Shown here: piece after piece, positions 45,093 through 54,047 of the stretch
How the letters are laid out: each line of letters opens with the position of its first letter
Numbering within the stretch: position 1 is the stretch's first letter
Origin: Bog-473 sp963744225
GTDB taxonomy: Bacteria; Actinomycetota; Acidimicrobiia; Acidimicrobiales; RAAP-2
Assembly: GCA_963744225.1 (NCBI GenBank)
Contig: CAVUSV010000004.1
Location: 1,426,001-1,490,000 of the forward strand
DNA: 64,000 bases
Direction: 5' to 3'
Program-made: the position numbers and the translations under genes
Notes under the pieces: generated by a model
What the model was told of the DNA's origin: nothing
Databases searched by the model: none
The model's input: the letters and a program-made list of their open reading frames with translations, nothing else

Positions 45093-45734
45093 GTGACGGG
45101 CGGACCCGTGAGTGTGCAACGTCGCATCGGCACCGAAACCTCGAAGACGCGCGCCACCTTGCTCGACGCGGCCGAAAAGCTCATGCTCGAGGACGGATAC
45201 GCGGCCGTTACGTCTCGGCGGATTGCGGCCAAGGCGGGGTTGAAGCCCCAGCTCGTCCATTACTACTTCCGCACCATGGACGACCTCTTTCTGGCGTTGT
45301 TCCGGCGTCGAGCCGAGCAGGGCCTCGAGCGTCAGGCTCAGGCCTTGGCCTCTGCCCAGCCCCTGTGGGCGCTGTGGGATCTGAGTCGCGATCCCCGCGG
45401 CACCGCCCTCACGATGGAGTTCATTGCCCTGGCCAACCACCGCAAGGCCATTCGAACGGAGATTGCGTCTGCGGCAGAGCGCTTCCGCTGCGAACAACTC
45501 GAGGGACTTCAGGCTTCGCTCGAGCGCTACGGAATCAGCGCAGACCAATGCCCTCCGATCGTGTTCACGGTCCTGCTGTCGAGCATCTCCCGGTTCCTCG
45601 TCATCGAACACGTGACGCTCGGCATGTCGACCGGACACCAGGAGACGGTCGAGTTCGTGGAGGGCTTCCTCTTCCGTTTGGAGGGGAAGCGCCAGAAGAC
45701 TTCCCGGCTCGAAGATGGGAGTGACATCGGCTAG
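45093..45734 (+). CDS. TetR family transcriptional regulator
   Basis: A TetR protein of about 213 residues. The DNA-binding domain is TRATLLDAAEKLMLEDGYAA then SRRIAAKAGLKPQLVHYYF. Several GTG starts are possible (45093, 45108, 45114), all directly after the SDR stop. It is the third gene of the P450-SDR-TetR unit and is a candidate for binding the CTAAGCA-type palindrome at 43026. The ligand may be the P450 substrate. Confidence 0.88.
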   Translation: MTGGPVSVQRRIGTETSKTRATLLDAAEKLMLEDGYAAVTSRRIAAKAGLKPQLVHYYFRTMDDLFLALFRRRAEQGLERQAQALASAQPLWALWDLSRDPRGTALTMEFIALANHRKAIRTEIASAAERFRCEQLEGLQASLERYGISADQCPPIVFTVLLSSISRFLVIEHVTLGMSTGHQETVEFVEGFLFRLEGKRQKTSRLEDGSDIG

Positions 45735-45853
45735 CGAGGCGCAGGCCGCAAACTCAGCGGGACGGTCGCGGCAGCAACTCCTCTCCTCCGCTACCGAGCA
45801 GAAGGGCGCGTTCCGGGCCGTGCCCTTCCAACGCCGGCTTGGAACGGTGCTCG

Positions 45854-46174
45854 CTACGTCGAGGCTTCGCTCATCCGCGCCCAGCCGTCACCGGGAGCTT
45901 CGACATGCACAATCTCCGGCACGGCGGCAAGCCATTTCCGGAGTTGGACGGTCGCGGCCTTGAAGTGCTCCGACTGGACGTGCGCCTCTCCTGCCGCAGC
46001 GTCTCGAAACCCTTCGACCAGGAGGTACGTATTCGGGTCCTCGACGCTTCGATACCATTCGAAAAAGAGGTTCCCAGGTTCCGCCCGGGAAGCCGACGTG
46101 AAGTCAGCCACGAGGTCGATCCAGTCATCTGCGTATTCGGGACGCACCGGCTGCTTTGCGACGATGAAGATCAT
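45854..46174 (-). CDS. ABM-domain (antibiotic biosynthesis monooxygenase-like) protein
   Basis: A 106-residue dimeric ferredoxin-like protein: MIFIVAKQPVRPEYADDWID, AEPGNLFFEWYRSVEDPNTY and HVQSEHFKAATVQLRKWLA are the core of the ABM fold found in quinol monooxygenases such as YgiN. ATG 46174 follows AAGGAGG at ideal distance. It lies 88 bp downstream of the acyl-CoA ligase gene and may be cotranscribed. Cofactor-free oxygenation of quinols or aromatic intermediates is the family role. Confidence 0.85.
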   Translation of the reverse strand: MIFIVAKQPVRPEYADDWIDLVADFTSASRAEPGNLFFEWYRSVEDPNTYLLVEGFRDAAAGEAHVQSEHFKAATVQLRKWLAAVPEIVHVEAPGDGWARMSEAST

Positions 46175-46262
46175 TGCGGTCCTCCTTGGCGGACTCTCTC
46201 GGGTATGGAAGTTGCTGGGTGTGGCGAGCGCCACTCTCTGTTGCCTGCATGCTGTGGTCCGG

Positions 46263-47797
46263 TCATCCGCCTCGGAGCTCGCGCTTGAGTACCTTGCCGG
46301 ATGGGTTGCGCGGCAACGCATCGAGGAACGTAATCTCTTTTGGCACCTTCTCGCGCGCCAATTGGGTGCGGCAGTGCTCGAGGAGTGCGTCGGCGGTCGT
46401 GGTCTCGCCCTTTTGCAAAACGACAAATGCCACCGGTACCTCGCCCCATCGATCGTCAGGCGCCCCACGACCGCCGTTTCGAGCACCGACGTGTGTTCAT
46501 AGAGCACACGCTCGACCTCTGAGCTCGCGATGTTCTCACCTCCTGACACGATCATGTCCTTGAGGCGATCGACGATGAAGAGGTAGCCGTCGTCATCGCG
46601 AGTCCCGATGTCGCCGGTGTGGAACCAACCGCCGGTGAATGCTGCCGCCGTCGCGTCGGAGTCCCGCCAGTAGCCCGGGAAGACCTTGGGACCACGCATG
46701 ACAATCTCCCCTCGCTCTCCCGCAGGAACTGAACGCCCCCGGTCGTCCCAGATGTCGAGTTCGAGGTACAGGCACGGACGGCCAACGCTGCCGAGCTTTG
46801 TGACGACGCTGTCTCGGTCGAGAAACGTATCGCCAGAGACCGTCTCCGTGAGGCCGTACGCATCGGCGAACCATGCCGAGGGAAACGTCCGCTGAAGACG
46901 CTCGATGAGCGGAATCGGCATCTTCTCGCCGCCATTGATGATCAATCGCACCGACGCCAAATCGCGTCGCTCTATGTCGGGTAACGCCATGATCGCGTTG
47001 ACCATGGCGGGAGCCAGCCACACGGTGGTCACCCGCGACCGTTCGAGTTCGTCAACCACCGCGGATGCGTCGAACGAGGGCTGAATGATCGTGGTCGCAC
47101 CGGCGGCGATGAGAGAGGTGGTCGTGAGATCGAGCGCCCCCACGTGGTAGAGGGGTCCGCAGGCGAGCCCCAGATCGGCGCTCGTAAAGCCGAACTCAAT
47201 GATGTGCGCCAGGTTCTTCCAAGCCAGGTTGGCATGGGTGATCATGACGCCTTTCGGCCGTCCCGTGGTGCCCGACGTGTACATCAAGCGATGGATATCG
47301 TCTGGGGCCGCGGAAGCCCTCGCCGCGGTCCGTGTGGTCGCTTCCAGCTCGTTCAACGATGTCCAGCCGTCCTGAACTTGCGCCGAGACACAGGCACGCA
47401 CCAACCCAACTTCCAGGCCGGTCGTCGCTTCCTTCGCAAGGTCGATGAGTGATGCATCACACACGAGTGCCCGAGCTTGGGAATGGTGGAGGATGTACCG
47501 AACCTCTGGAGGCGCAAGTCTCCAGTTGATCGGCATCGCTATCGCGCCCAGATAGTTCGCAGCGAAGATCGTCTGAAGGAACTCGGGGCAGTTGTAGGAG
47601 AGGATGCCGACGACATCTCCACGACCGACGCCCCGTTCGGACAGGCCGCCGGCCAGTCTCACCGCCCACGCCGCCGTCTCACCGTACGTGGTCGACGTGC
47701 CCTTGAACACGGTGAGCGCCTTCTCGGGTGTGCGGAGTGCGTGATGGGCGAGGACGGCAAACCAGTTCGTGTCTGCGTGGGTTGCCTCTCCGACCAT
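46263..47797 (-). pseudogene. Acyl-CoA synthetase (AMP-forming), frameshifted
   Basis: A 511-residue AMP-forming ligase. ATP motif MYTSGTTGRPKGVMITHANL, then YGLTETVSGD, GWFHTGDIGTRDDDGYLFIV and DRLKDMIVSGGENI are in one frame. After VVG near 46465 one base is missing. The other frame then gives APDDRWGEVPVAFVVLQKG and PSGKVLKRELRGG with the catalytic Lys. The domain order is complete. It activates a carboxylic acid as a CoA thioester. ATG 47797 is preferred. It is divergent from a TetR gene and probably opens the catabolic cluster or closes the P450 unit. Confidence 0.85.
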
Positions 47798-47896
47798 CAC
47801 CACGGCGACCTCACGTCGTCGCACCGTTCGTCGAGAGCGGGACCCCATGGGACGGGCCGCTAGTGTCACAACCGATGGCCCGAGCCGTAGCGACTG

Positions 47897-48505
47897 ATGA
47901 CTCTCGACGAAGTCGCGAAATGGCAAGCGCGTCGGCAAGCGATTATCGACACGTCAGCGAGCATTTTCGCGCAGCAGGGTTATCACGCCACGGGTATCAC
48001 CGAGCTGTGTGTCGCGAATGATCTTGGCAAGGGCGCGCTCTATCACTACATCGGCTCCAAGGAAGAGTTGCTGGCTGCAATCCACGATCGAGTGATGGAT
48101 GAGGTGATGGTTGGCGCGGATCGTGTGGCACAGGTGGGGGGCTCGCCGCCGCAGCAGCTGGCCAAGCTTGGCGATGAGCTACTCGACGTCATCCACCGCT
48201 ATCCCGACCATGTGTGGGTGTTCCTGCATGAGTTTCCGGCCCTCACCGGCGACCGGGCCGAGCGGTTTCGTGGGCGGCGCAGGGAGTACGAACGGCGGGT
48301 TGAGGCCGTCCTCCGAGCGGGCGTCGACTCCGGTGACTTTCGTGAAATGGACCCGAGGCTGACCGCCTTGGCCTGGCTTGGGATGCACAACTACACATAT
48401 TTGTGGCTGAAGGCGGGTGGACGGTTGTCGGCTCGAGATGTCGCCAAGCCCTTCGCCGAGATTTTCATGCGAGGGATCGCCACCAGGGCCGAGGGGCCGG
48501 CGTAA
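47897..48505 (+). CDS. TetR family transcriptional regulator
   Basis: A 202-residue TetR protein with the helix-turn-helix ARRQAIIDTSASIFAQQGYH, ITELCVANDLGKGALYHYIG. The C-terminal domain (VWVFLHEFPALTGDRAERF; WLGMHNYTYLWLKAGG) resembles KstR2-like regulators of CoA-ester catabolism. It is divergent from the acyl-CoA ligase gene. Being the only regulator in the 47.8-62.3 kb block, it is the best candidate for binding the ACYGGTCGGTACA sites, though no site is seen at its own promoter. Confidence 0.9.
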   Translation: MTLDEVAKWQARRQAIIDTSASIFAQQGYHATGITELCVANDLGKGALYHYIGSKEELLAAIHDRVMDEVMVGADRVAQVGGSPPQQLAKLGDELLDVIHRYPDHVWVFLHEFPALTGDRAERFRGRRREYERRVEAVLRAGVDSGDFREMDPRLTALAWLGMHNYTYLWLKAGGRLSARDVAKPFAEIFMRGIATRAEGPA

Positions 48506-48509
48506 CGGC

Positions 48510-49256
48510 TCACGGGGCCGAATACCCGCCGTCGACGACGAGTGCCGATCCGGTCGTCCACCGTGACGCATCACTGGCGAGGTAGGCGTATGCCCCGACG
48601 AGGTCGGTCGCGGATCCGAGCCCGAGGGGATGGCGGGATGCAATGTCACTCAGTGCGGCCGGGGGAAGGTCGGCGTGGATCGCCGAGCGAAAGGTCCCCG
48701 GGCACACGCAGTTGACCCGGATGCCGTCGCGGGCGTACTCGACCGCAGCCACCTTCGCGAGCTGAATCACGGCGGCTTTGGTCGCACAATACGGCGCGGC
48801 GTGTGACCATGCCGTGAGGCCGGAGACAGATGCCGTCAGGACGATGGAGCCCGACTGCTGGCCGCGCATGATGGGCACCGCGGCGCGGATGCCGTTGACG
48901 GCGCCGAGGAGATTGATGCGAAAGGCGCGTTCCCAGACCTCGGTTGTCAGATTGTGTATCCGACCGTTCGGCGAAAGTACTCCAGCGTTGCTGATGAGCA
49001 CGTCGAGCCGCCCGAAGCGCTCGAGAGCCAGCGACGTCACAGACTCCACTTGAGTGATGTCGCTGACGTCTGCAAGCTTGAATTGGACGCCCCCGTCCGT
49101 TTCAGGAAGGGCGGCCACGGTCTCCTCAAGGGAAGCCGCACTGATGTCGCTCAGGACGAGATCGGTGGCGGGTTCGCCCGCAAGCTGCTGGGACACCGCC
49201 GCGCCGAGTGCGCCGCCGGCTCCCGTGATGGCGACCACCCGCCGTGGTGCCGTCAT
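48510..49256 (-). CDS. SDR family oxidoreductase
   Basis: A 248-residue classical SDR: VVAITGAGGALGAAVSQQL, LVLSDIS after strand 2 (Asp favours NAD), ISNAGVLSP, VLTASVSG and the catalytic YCATKAAV, ending VVDGGYSAP. ATG 49256 overlaps the stop of the next SDR gene upstream (ATGA), so the two SDRs are coupled. The stop lies 4 bp from the convergent TetR gene. In the cluster it probably oxidises an alcohol intermediate. Confidence 0.92.
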   Translation of the reverse strand: MTAPRRVVAITGAGGALGAAVSQQLAGEPATDLVLSDISAASLEETVAALPETDGGVQFKLADVSDITQVESVTSLALERFGRLDVLISNAGVLSPNGRIHNLTTEVWERAFRINLLGAVNGIRAAVPIMRGQQSGSIVLTASVSGLTAWSHAAPYCATKAAVIQLAKVAAVEYARDGIRVNCVCPGTFRSAIHADLPPAALSDIASRHPLGLGSATDLVGAYAYLASDASRWTTGSALVVDGGYSAP

Positions 49257-50032
49257 ACGAGCAGGTAGCCGCCGTCGACAGTGAGGACGGCGCCGGTGAC
49301 GAACGCGGAGGCGTTGGAGGCCAGGAACTGGTAGGCCCCGGTCAGGTCTGCCGGTGTTCCCCAACGCCGCTGCGCCGTGTGCGCGGTGATGGCGGCCGAG
49401 AGTTCGGGCTTGCTCTTCCAGCCGTTCGCCAGGGGCGAATCGAACCACCCCGGAGCGACGACGTTGACGGTGATGCCGGCGGGGGCCAGGTCGAGAGCGA
49501 GACCCTTGGCCAGGCCGACCAACCCCGCCTTGGACGTGCTGTACGCCGTCAGGCCGCGATGCGGGCGTTCGGCGAGGACCGAACCCGTGAAGATCAGTCG
49601 GCCGCCCGTTCCCATGGCACGGGTCGCGGCCCGCGCTCCGAGGAACGCCCCAGTCAGGTTGACCTCCAGGACGCGTCGCCAGACCGAGACCTCCGTTTGG
49701 CGGGGACCAGCGACGATCGGCGAGATCCCCGCATTGCAGATCCACACATCGACACCGCCCCATTCGGCCACGGTGGTGTCGGCCACGGCCTCGTTGAAGT
49801 CCTCGTCCGTCACGTCCCCGCTGAGGACCAGGGTCGGTCCGGGCAGGGTCCCGGCGACCGCCTTCAGGTCCTTCTCCGTACGGGCCACCAGCGCCACTGC
49901 TGCGCCTGCGTGCGAGAACGCCTGCGCGAGCAACTCGCCGAGGCCTCGGCTGGCTCCGGTGATCACCACGCGCTTCCCAGTGACCGCACCGGGGTCGGGG
50001 AACGACGCAGGGATCTCGATGTGACCGGTCAT
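49253..50032 (-). CDS. SDR family oxidoreductase
   Basis: A 259-residue classical SDR with VVITGASRGLGELLAQAF, ALVARTEK (Arg after strand 2 favours NADPH), CNAGISP, IFTGSVLAE and the catalytic YSTSKAGL, ending VDGGYLLV. ATG 50032 is chosen; GTG 50044 would add 4 residues. It leads a coupled two-SDR unit. The promoter gap contains the shared operator core at 50047. Confidence 0.92.
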   Translation of the reverse strand: MTGHIEIPASFPDPGAVTGKRVVITGASRGLGELLAQAFSHAGAAVALVARTEKDLKAVAGTLPGPTLVLSGDVTDEDFNEAVADTTVAEWGGVDVWICNAGISPIVAGPRQTEVSVWRRVLEVNLTGAFLGARAATRAMGTGGRLIFTGSVLAERPHRGLTAYSTSKAGLVGLAKGLALDLAPAGITVNVVAPGWFDSPLANGWKSKPELSAAITAHTAQRRWGTPADLTGAYQFLASNASAFVTGAVLTVDGGYLLV

Positions 50033-50046
50033 TTCGGGTTCCACTT

Positions 50047-50062
50047 TGTACCGACCAGTACA
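50047..50062. promoter_or_regulatory. Cluster operator A (SDR/E1 promoter)
   Basis: TGTACCGACCAGTACA has 5-bp arms TGTAC/GTACA. Read on the other strand it contains ACTGGTCGGTACA, the core found at the other three divergent promoters. It lies between the SDR start (50032) and the E1 start (50073). Confidence 0.75.
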
Positions 50063-50072
50063 CTACAGTTTC

Positions 50073-52064
50073 GTGGCAGCCAGCTGGTCCTCATCGCCTC
50101 CGTTCCCGAAGGCGGAGCTCGTCGAGATGCACCGTCGCATGCTCCTGATCCGAGGATTCGAGGAGCGGGTGGCCGCCCTCTATCGCGACGGGGAGGTCCC
50201 CGGCTTCGTGCACCTCTCGATCGGACAGGAAGCGGCGGCGGTCGGCGCGTGCTGGCCGCTGCGCCCCGCAGACGTCATCACCTCCACCCACCGCGGCCAC
50301 GGCCACTGCCTGGCGAAAGGCATGGACCCGCTCGGGATGTTCGCCGAGTTGATGGCCAAGGACGAGGGCACGAACCGCGGTTGTGGAGGCTCGATGCACA
50401 TCGCCGACCCGAAACTCGGGGTCTTCGGTGCGAACGGGATCGTCGGCGCGGGCCTCCCCATCGCGGTGGGTGCGGCGGCGGCAGCGCAGTTGCGACTCAA
50501 TGGCGGCGTTGCGGTGGCGTTCTTCGGCGACGGCGCGCCCGCGGCGGGTGCGTTCCACGAAGCCCTGAACCTGGCCGCGGTGTGGGAACTTCCGGTGATC
50601 TTCTTCTGTGAGAACAACGGCTACGCAGAGTTTTCCCTCACATCGGACCAACACGCAGCGGCGCTCGAGCGGCGCGCCGCCGGGTACGGCATCGACTATG
50701 TCGCGGTCGACGGCAACGACGTCGTTGCCACGGCAGCCGCCACGGGCAGCGCGGTCCTCGCCGCACGATCCGGTGGCGGCCCCGTCGTGATCGAGGCCGC
50801 CACCTACCGGTGGCATGGCCACTACGAAGGCGATCCGCAGCGCTACCGGTCGGCCGAAGAGGTCCACGGGTGGGAAGCGCGCGATCCGCTTCTGACGCAC
50901 GAGCACCGTGTCCGCGACGCCGGAGTCACTGACGACGAGATCAAGGCCCTCGAGGCAGCGGTGGCCGGCGAGCTCGATGCAGCGGTCGAGGCGGCGCGCC
51001 GGCTCCCGGGGCCGGACGCCTCCATGCTGACCCACTACGTGCTCCATGCGAGACCGGAGCGAGCGGAACCGCCACGCCCGCCTGACGACGCGCCGGTTTT
51101 CCGCACCATGGACGCCATCCACGCGGCCCTCGAGGCCGAACTTGCCAGCGACGACCGCGTCTTCGTCGCCGGTATCGACGTCGGAGCGGGTGGCAACGTC
51201 TTCGGGCTTACTCGAGGTCTGCGAGACAGATTCGGTGACCGGGTGCGCGACACCCCGATCTCCGAGACCGCCATCGTCGGGCTCGGCGTCGGCGCGGCCA
51301 TGGCCGGGATGCGCCCAGTGGTCGAGCTGATGTACGTCGACTTCCTCGGCGTGTGTTTCGACCAGTTGCTGAACCAGGCCGCCAAGCTGCCGTTCATGAC
51401 CGGGGGCGCCGCGCCGATGTCGCTGACCGTGCGCACGCAGTTCGGGGCCGGGCGCTCCTCGGGAAGCCAGCACTCCCAGAGCCTCGAAGCCCTCCTCGCC
51501 CACATCCCCGGGCTGACCGTCGTCATGCCGGCGACACCGGCGGACACCTACGGCCTGCTCCGTGCCGCCATTCAGGACCCGAACCCGGTGGTCTTCATTG
51601 AGAACAGGTTGCTCTACGGCATGAAGGGACCGCAGCCACCGTCCGACTTCATCCTCCCCATCGGCAGGTCCGCCGTGATCCGTTCAGGACGCGACGTCAC
51701 CCTCGTGTCAGTCTCACGAATGGTCCATGAGGCACTCGCCGCCGCAGAGCGCGTGGCGGACGACGGCATCTCGGTCGAGGTCATCGACCTGCGGACGATT
51801 GCCCCTCTCGACATGGCGCCGATCCTCGAATCGGTCCGCAAGACGAGCCGCATCCTCATTGCGCACGAGGCGGTCATTCCGTTCGGCATCGGCGCCGAGA
51901 TCGCGGCGACCGTGGCGCGCGAGGCCTTCTGGGACCTCGATGCGCCGATCGAACGAGTCGGCGCCGCGGCGACTCCCCCGCCCTACGCACCTGAGCTCGA
52001 ACGCGCCTGGCTGCCTGACCGAGACGACATCACGGAGGCCATCCGTCGGCTCGCGGCGGTCTGA
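50073..52064 (+). CDS. Fused alpha/beta E1 component of a TPP-dependent 2-oxo acid dehydrogenase
   Basis: A 663-residue protein joining both E1 subunits. The alpha half (residues 1-320) has FVHLSIGQEAAAVGACWPL, GCGGSMHIADP and the TPP/magnesium motif starting GDGAPAAGAFHEAL with ENNGYAEF. The beta half (about 345-663) has ETAIVGLGVGAAMAGMRPV, FMTGGAAPMSLTVRTQFGAG, HSQSLEALLAHIPGL and VIDLRTIAPLD. Fused E1s occur in branched-chain and acetoin-type complexes. No E2 or E3 gene is nearby, so it must borrow partners or act as a stand-alone decarboxylase. GTG 50073 is used because earlier starts lie in the operator. Confidence 0.92.
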   Translation: MAASWSSSPPFPKAELVEMHRRMLLIRGFEERVAALYRDGEVPGFVHLSIGQEAAAVGACWPLRPADVITSTHRGHGHCLAKGMDPLGMFAELMAKDEGTNRGCGGSMHIADPKLGVFGANGIVGAGLPIAVGAAAAAQLRLNGGVAVAFFGDGAPAAGAFHEALNLAAVWELPVIFFCENNGYAEFSLTSDQHAAALERRAAGYGIDYVAVDGNDVVATAAATGSAVLAARSGGGPVVIEAATYRWHGHYEGDPQRYRSAEEVHGWEARDPLLTHEHRVRDAGVTDDEIKALEAAVAGELDAAVEAARRLPGPDASMLTHYVLHARPERAEPPRPPDDAPVFRTMDAIHAALEAELASDDRVFVAGIDVGAGGNVFGLTRGLRDRFGDRVRDTPISETAIVGLGVGAAMAGMRPVVELMYVDFLGVCFDQLLNQAAKLPFMTGGAAPMSLTVRTQFGAGRSSGSQHSQSLEALLAHIPGLTVVMPATPADTYGLLRAAIQDPNPVVFIENRLLYGMKGPQPPSDFILPIGRSAVIRSGRDVTLVSVSRMVHEALAAAERVADDGISVEVIDLRTIAPLDMAPILESVRKTSRILIAHEAVIPFGIGAEIAATVAREAFWDLDAPIERVGAAATPPPYAPELERAWLPDRDDITEAIRRLAAV

Positions 52065-52065
52065 T

Positions 52066-53214
52066 TCAGCACCCCAACGCGCGAGCGATCACCAGGTGTT
52101 GGATCTCGTTGGTGCCTTCACCGATTTCGAGCACTTTGGAGTCGCAGTAGAAGCGGGCGACCGGCGTGTCGAGCATGTACCCGAGTCCGCCGTGGATCTG
52201 CACAGCCTCCGACGCCGCCCACACCGCCACGCGACTGGCCTTCAGCTTGGCCATCGCCGCCTCCTTCTGGAAGGGCCGACCGGAATCACGCAACGACGCG
52301 GCGCGATAGGTGAGCCACCGCCCCGCCTCGAGCTCGGTCGCAATGTCGGCCAGCTTGAATTGGACGGCCTGGAACTTCGAAATCGGCCGCCCGAACTGCA
52401 CCCGTTGACGCGCGTAGTCGGTGGCCAGGTCGAGAACGGCCTGGGTCAGGCTGAGGGACAAGGCGGCAATGGAGATGCGGCCGACCTCGAGGGTGCGCAG
52501 GAATTGGTTGAGGCCGAGATCCGGATCGCCGACGAGGTGCCCTTCGGGAACCCAGACATCGTCGAAGTACAGCTCGCGGGTGTCGAGCCCCCGCCACCCG
52601 ATGCCCCGCATCTTCGGACCCGTGGTGAACCCGGCGGTGTCCGTCTCGACGACCAAGGTCGCGAACTTCGGCGCCTGGCCCTCCTCGCTCTCGGCGCGGG
52701 CCAACAACGTCACCCCAAAGGACATGTCGGTCCCGGCGTTGGAGATGAACGACTTGCGCCCGTTGATCAGCCAGCCACCGTCCCGCGGCTCGGCACGCGT
52801 GCGGATCCCGCGTGCGTCGGAACCGGCATCGGGTTCGGTCAGCGCGAACGCTCCCAGCGCACGCCCCTCCGCGAGGGGTCGCAGCCAACGCTCGCGCTGC
52901 GCGTCGGTGCCGAAGAGGAGCAACGGCAGCGAGCCGATCGTCACGTGGGCCTGCCATGCCGCGGCCACGGACTGATCGGCCAGCCCGATTTGCTCCATGG
53001 CGGCGACGAATCCGGTCGTCGACATGCCGATCCCGCCCCACTCCTCAGGGACGAGCATGCCGAGGAGGCCCAGCGCGCCCATCTCTCGCAAGAGGTCGGT
53101 CGGGCACCGGGCCTCCTCCCAGGCGCCGGGTGCACGCGGTGCGATCTCGTTCTGCGCGAAGTCGCGGCAGAGCCCGACGAGGTCACGTTCCGCTTCGCTG
53201 AGGGAGAAGTCCAT
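52066..53214 (-). CDS. Acyl-CoA dehydrogenase
   Basis: A 382-residue flavoprotein: MDFSLSEAERDLVGLCRDFA start, MGALGLLGMLVPEEWGGIGM, AFALTEPDAGSDARGIRTRA (FAD-binding), GLDTRELYFDDVWVPEGHLV and the end IHGGLGYMLDTPVARFYCDS, with IGEGTNEIQHLVIARALG carrying the catalytic-type Glu in EGT. It oxidises an acyl-CoA to the 2-enoyl-CoA. The stop lies one base from the E1 stop. Its promoter contains operator C of the regulon. Confidence 0.94.
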   Translation of the reverse strand: MDFSLSEAERDLVGLCRDFAQNEIAPRAPGAWEEARCPTDLLREMGALGLLGMLVPEEWGGIGMSTTGFVAAMEQIGLADQSVAAAWQAHVTIGSLPLLLFGTDAQRERWLRPLAEGRALGAFALTEPDAGSDARGIRTRAEPRDGGWLINGRKSFISNAGTDMSFGVTLLARAESEEGQAPKFATLVVETDTAGFTTGPKMRGIGWRGLDTRELYFDDVWVPEGHLVGDPDLGLNQFLRTLEVGRISIAALSLSLTQAVLDLATDYARQRVQFGRPISKFQAVQFKLADIATELEAGRWLTYRAASLRDSGRPFQKEAAMAKLKASRVAVWAASEAVQIHGGLGYMLDTPVARFYCDSKVLEIGEGTNEIQHLVIARALGC

Positions 53215-53227
53215 CAGGTGATCTTAT

Positions 53228-53243
53228 TGGACTGAGCGGTACA
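53228..53243. promoter_or_regulatory. Cluster operator C (acyl-CoA DH/aldolase promoter)
   Basis: TGGACTGAGCGGTACA matches operator A (reverse strand TGTACTGGTCGGTACA) at 13 of 16 bases. It occupies the 50-bp gap between divergent genes. It is the weakest of the four sites. Confidence 0.6.
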
Positions 53244-53264
53244 AAAGCGGTAAGCTCCGAACTG

Positions 53265-54032
53265 ATGCCGTCCGATCGCGCACCGCACGTGCTGCCGCAC
53301 TTCAGCAGCGCGGAAGAGGAGCGCCGGCACCGCAAGCAGCGGCTCGCCGCAGCCTTCCGGCTGTTCGGGCACTTTGGCTTCGACGAGGGTTCGGCAGGGC
53401 ACATCACCGCGCGCGACCCCGAGTGGCCCGACCACTTCTGGGTCAACCCACTCGGGATGAACTTCAAGCAGATCCGCGTCAGGGACCTCTTGCTGGTGAA
53501 CGACCGGGGCGAGGTCGTCGACGGGACCTGGCCCGTGAACACCGCCGCCTTCGTGATCCACTCGCAGATCCACTCCGCTCGCCCCGACGTGATGTCTGCC
53601 GCACACGCGCACTCGGTACACGGGAAGGCCTGGTCGTCTCTGCAGCGCTCACTCGATCCGCTCACCCAGGACGCGTGCGCCTTCTTCGGCGATCATGTGG
53701 TTTTCGACGACTACACCGGCGCGGTGCTCGACCCCGAGGAGGGCAAGCGGATCGCCCACGCGCTCGGTGGCTCCAAGGCGGCGATCTTGGCGAACCATGG
53801 CCTGCTCACGGTCGGACACTCGGTCGACGAGGCCGCATGGTGGTTCATCACGATGGAGCGCACCTGCCAGGCGCAATTGCTCGCCGAGGCCGCCGGCACC
53901 CCCGTGCTCATCAGGAGTGACGTGGCCGAGAAGACGGCCGCGCAGACGGGCGGCCACGCCGCCGGGTGGCGCCAGTTCCAGCCGCTCTACGACTGGATCA
54001 CCGCCGTGCAGCCCGACCTGTTTGACGAGTAG
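53265..54032 (+). CDS. Class II aldolase/adducin family protein
   Basis: A 255-residue protein of the zinc-dependent class II aldolase fold: FGHFGFDEGSAGHITARDPE, VMSAAHAHSVHGKAWSSL (metal-binding His pair of HAH) and AAILANHGLLTVGHSVDEAA (third His). Members cleave sugar phosphates or decarboxylate/cleave hydroxy-keto acids. It is divergent from the acyl-CoA dehydrogenase. In the proposed pathway it would perform a retro-aldol cleavage. Confidence 0.9.
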   Translation: MPSDRAPHVLPHFSSAEEERRHRKQRLAAAFRLFGHFGFDEGSAGHITARDPEWPDHFWVNPLGMNFKQIRVRDLLLVNDRGEVVDGTWPVNTAAFVIHSQIHSARPDVMSAAHAHSVHGKAWSSLQRSLDPLTQDACAFFGDHVVFDDYTGAVLDPEEGKRIAHALGGSKAAILANHGLLTVGHSVDEAAWWFITMERTCQAQLLAEAAGTPVLIRSDVAEKTAAQTGGHAAGWRQFQPLYDWITAVQPDLFDE

Positions 54033-54047
54033 CTCCGCCGTTCCCTC

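Noticed and set aside
45854..47938. A single 694-residue frame joining ligase and monooxygenase
   Set aside because: The ligase shifts frame near 46465 and the ABM gene has its own start and ribosome-binding site. The fusion is an artefact of the indel.
48510..50063. A single 517-residue leftward frame
   Set aside because: Its first half is an arginine-rich shadow of the SDR at 49253-50032. Only the second half (48510-49256) is a real SDR.
51727..53235. A 502-residue plus-strand frame
   Set aside because: It overlaps both the E1 and acyl-CoA dehydrogenase genes in wrong frames, with arginine-rich composition.
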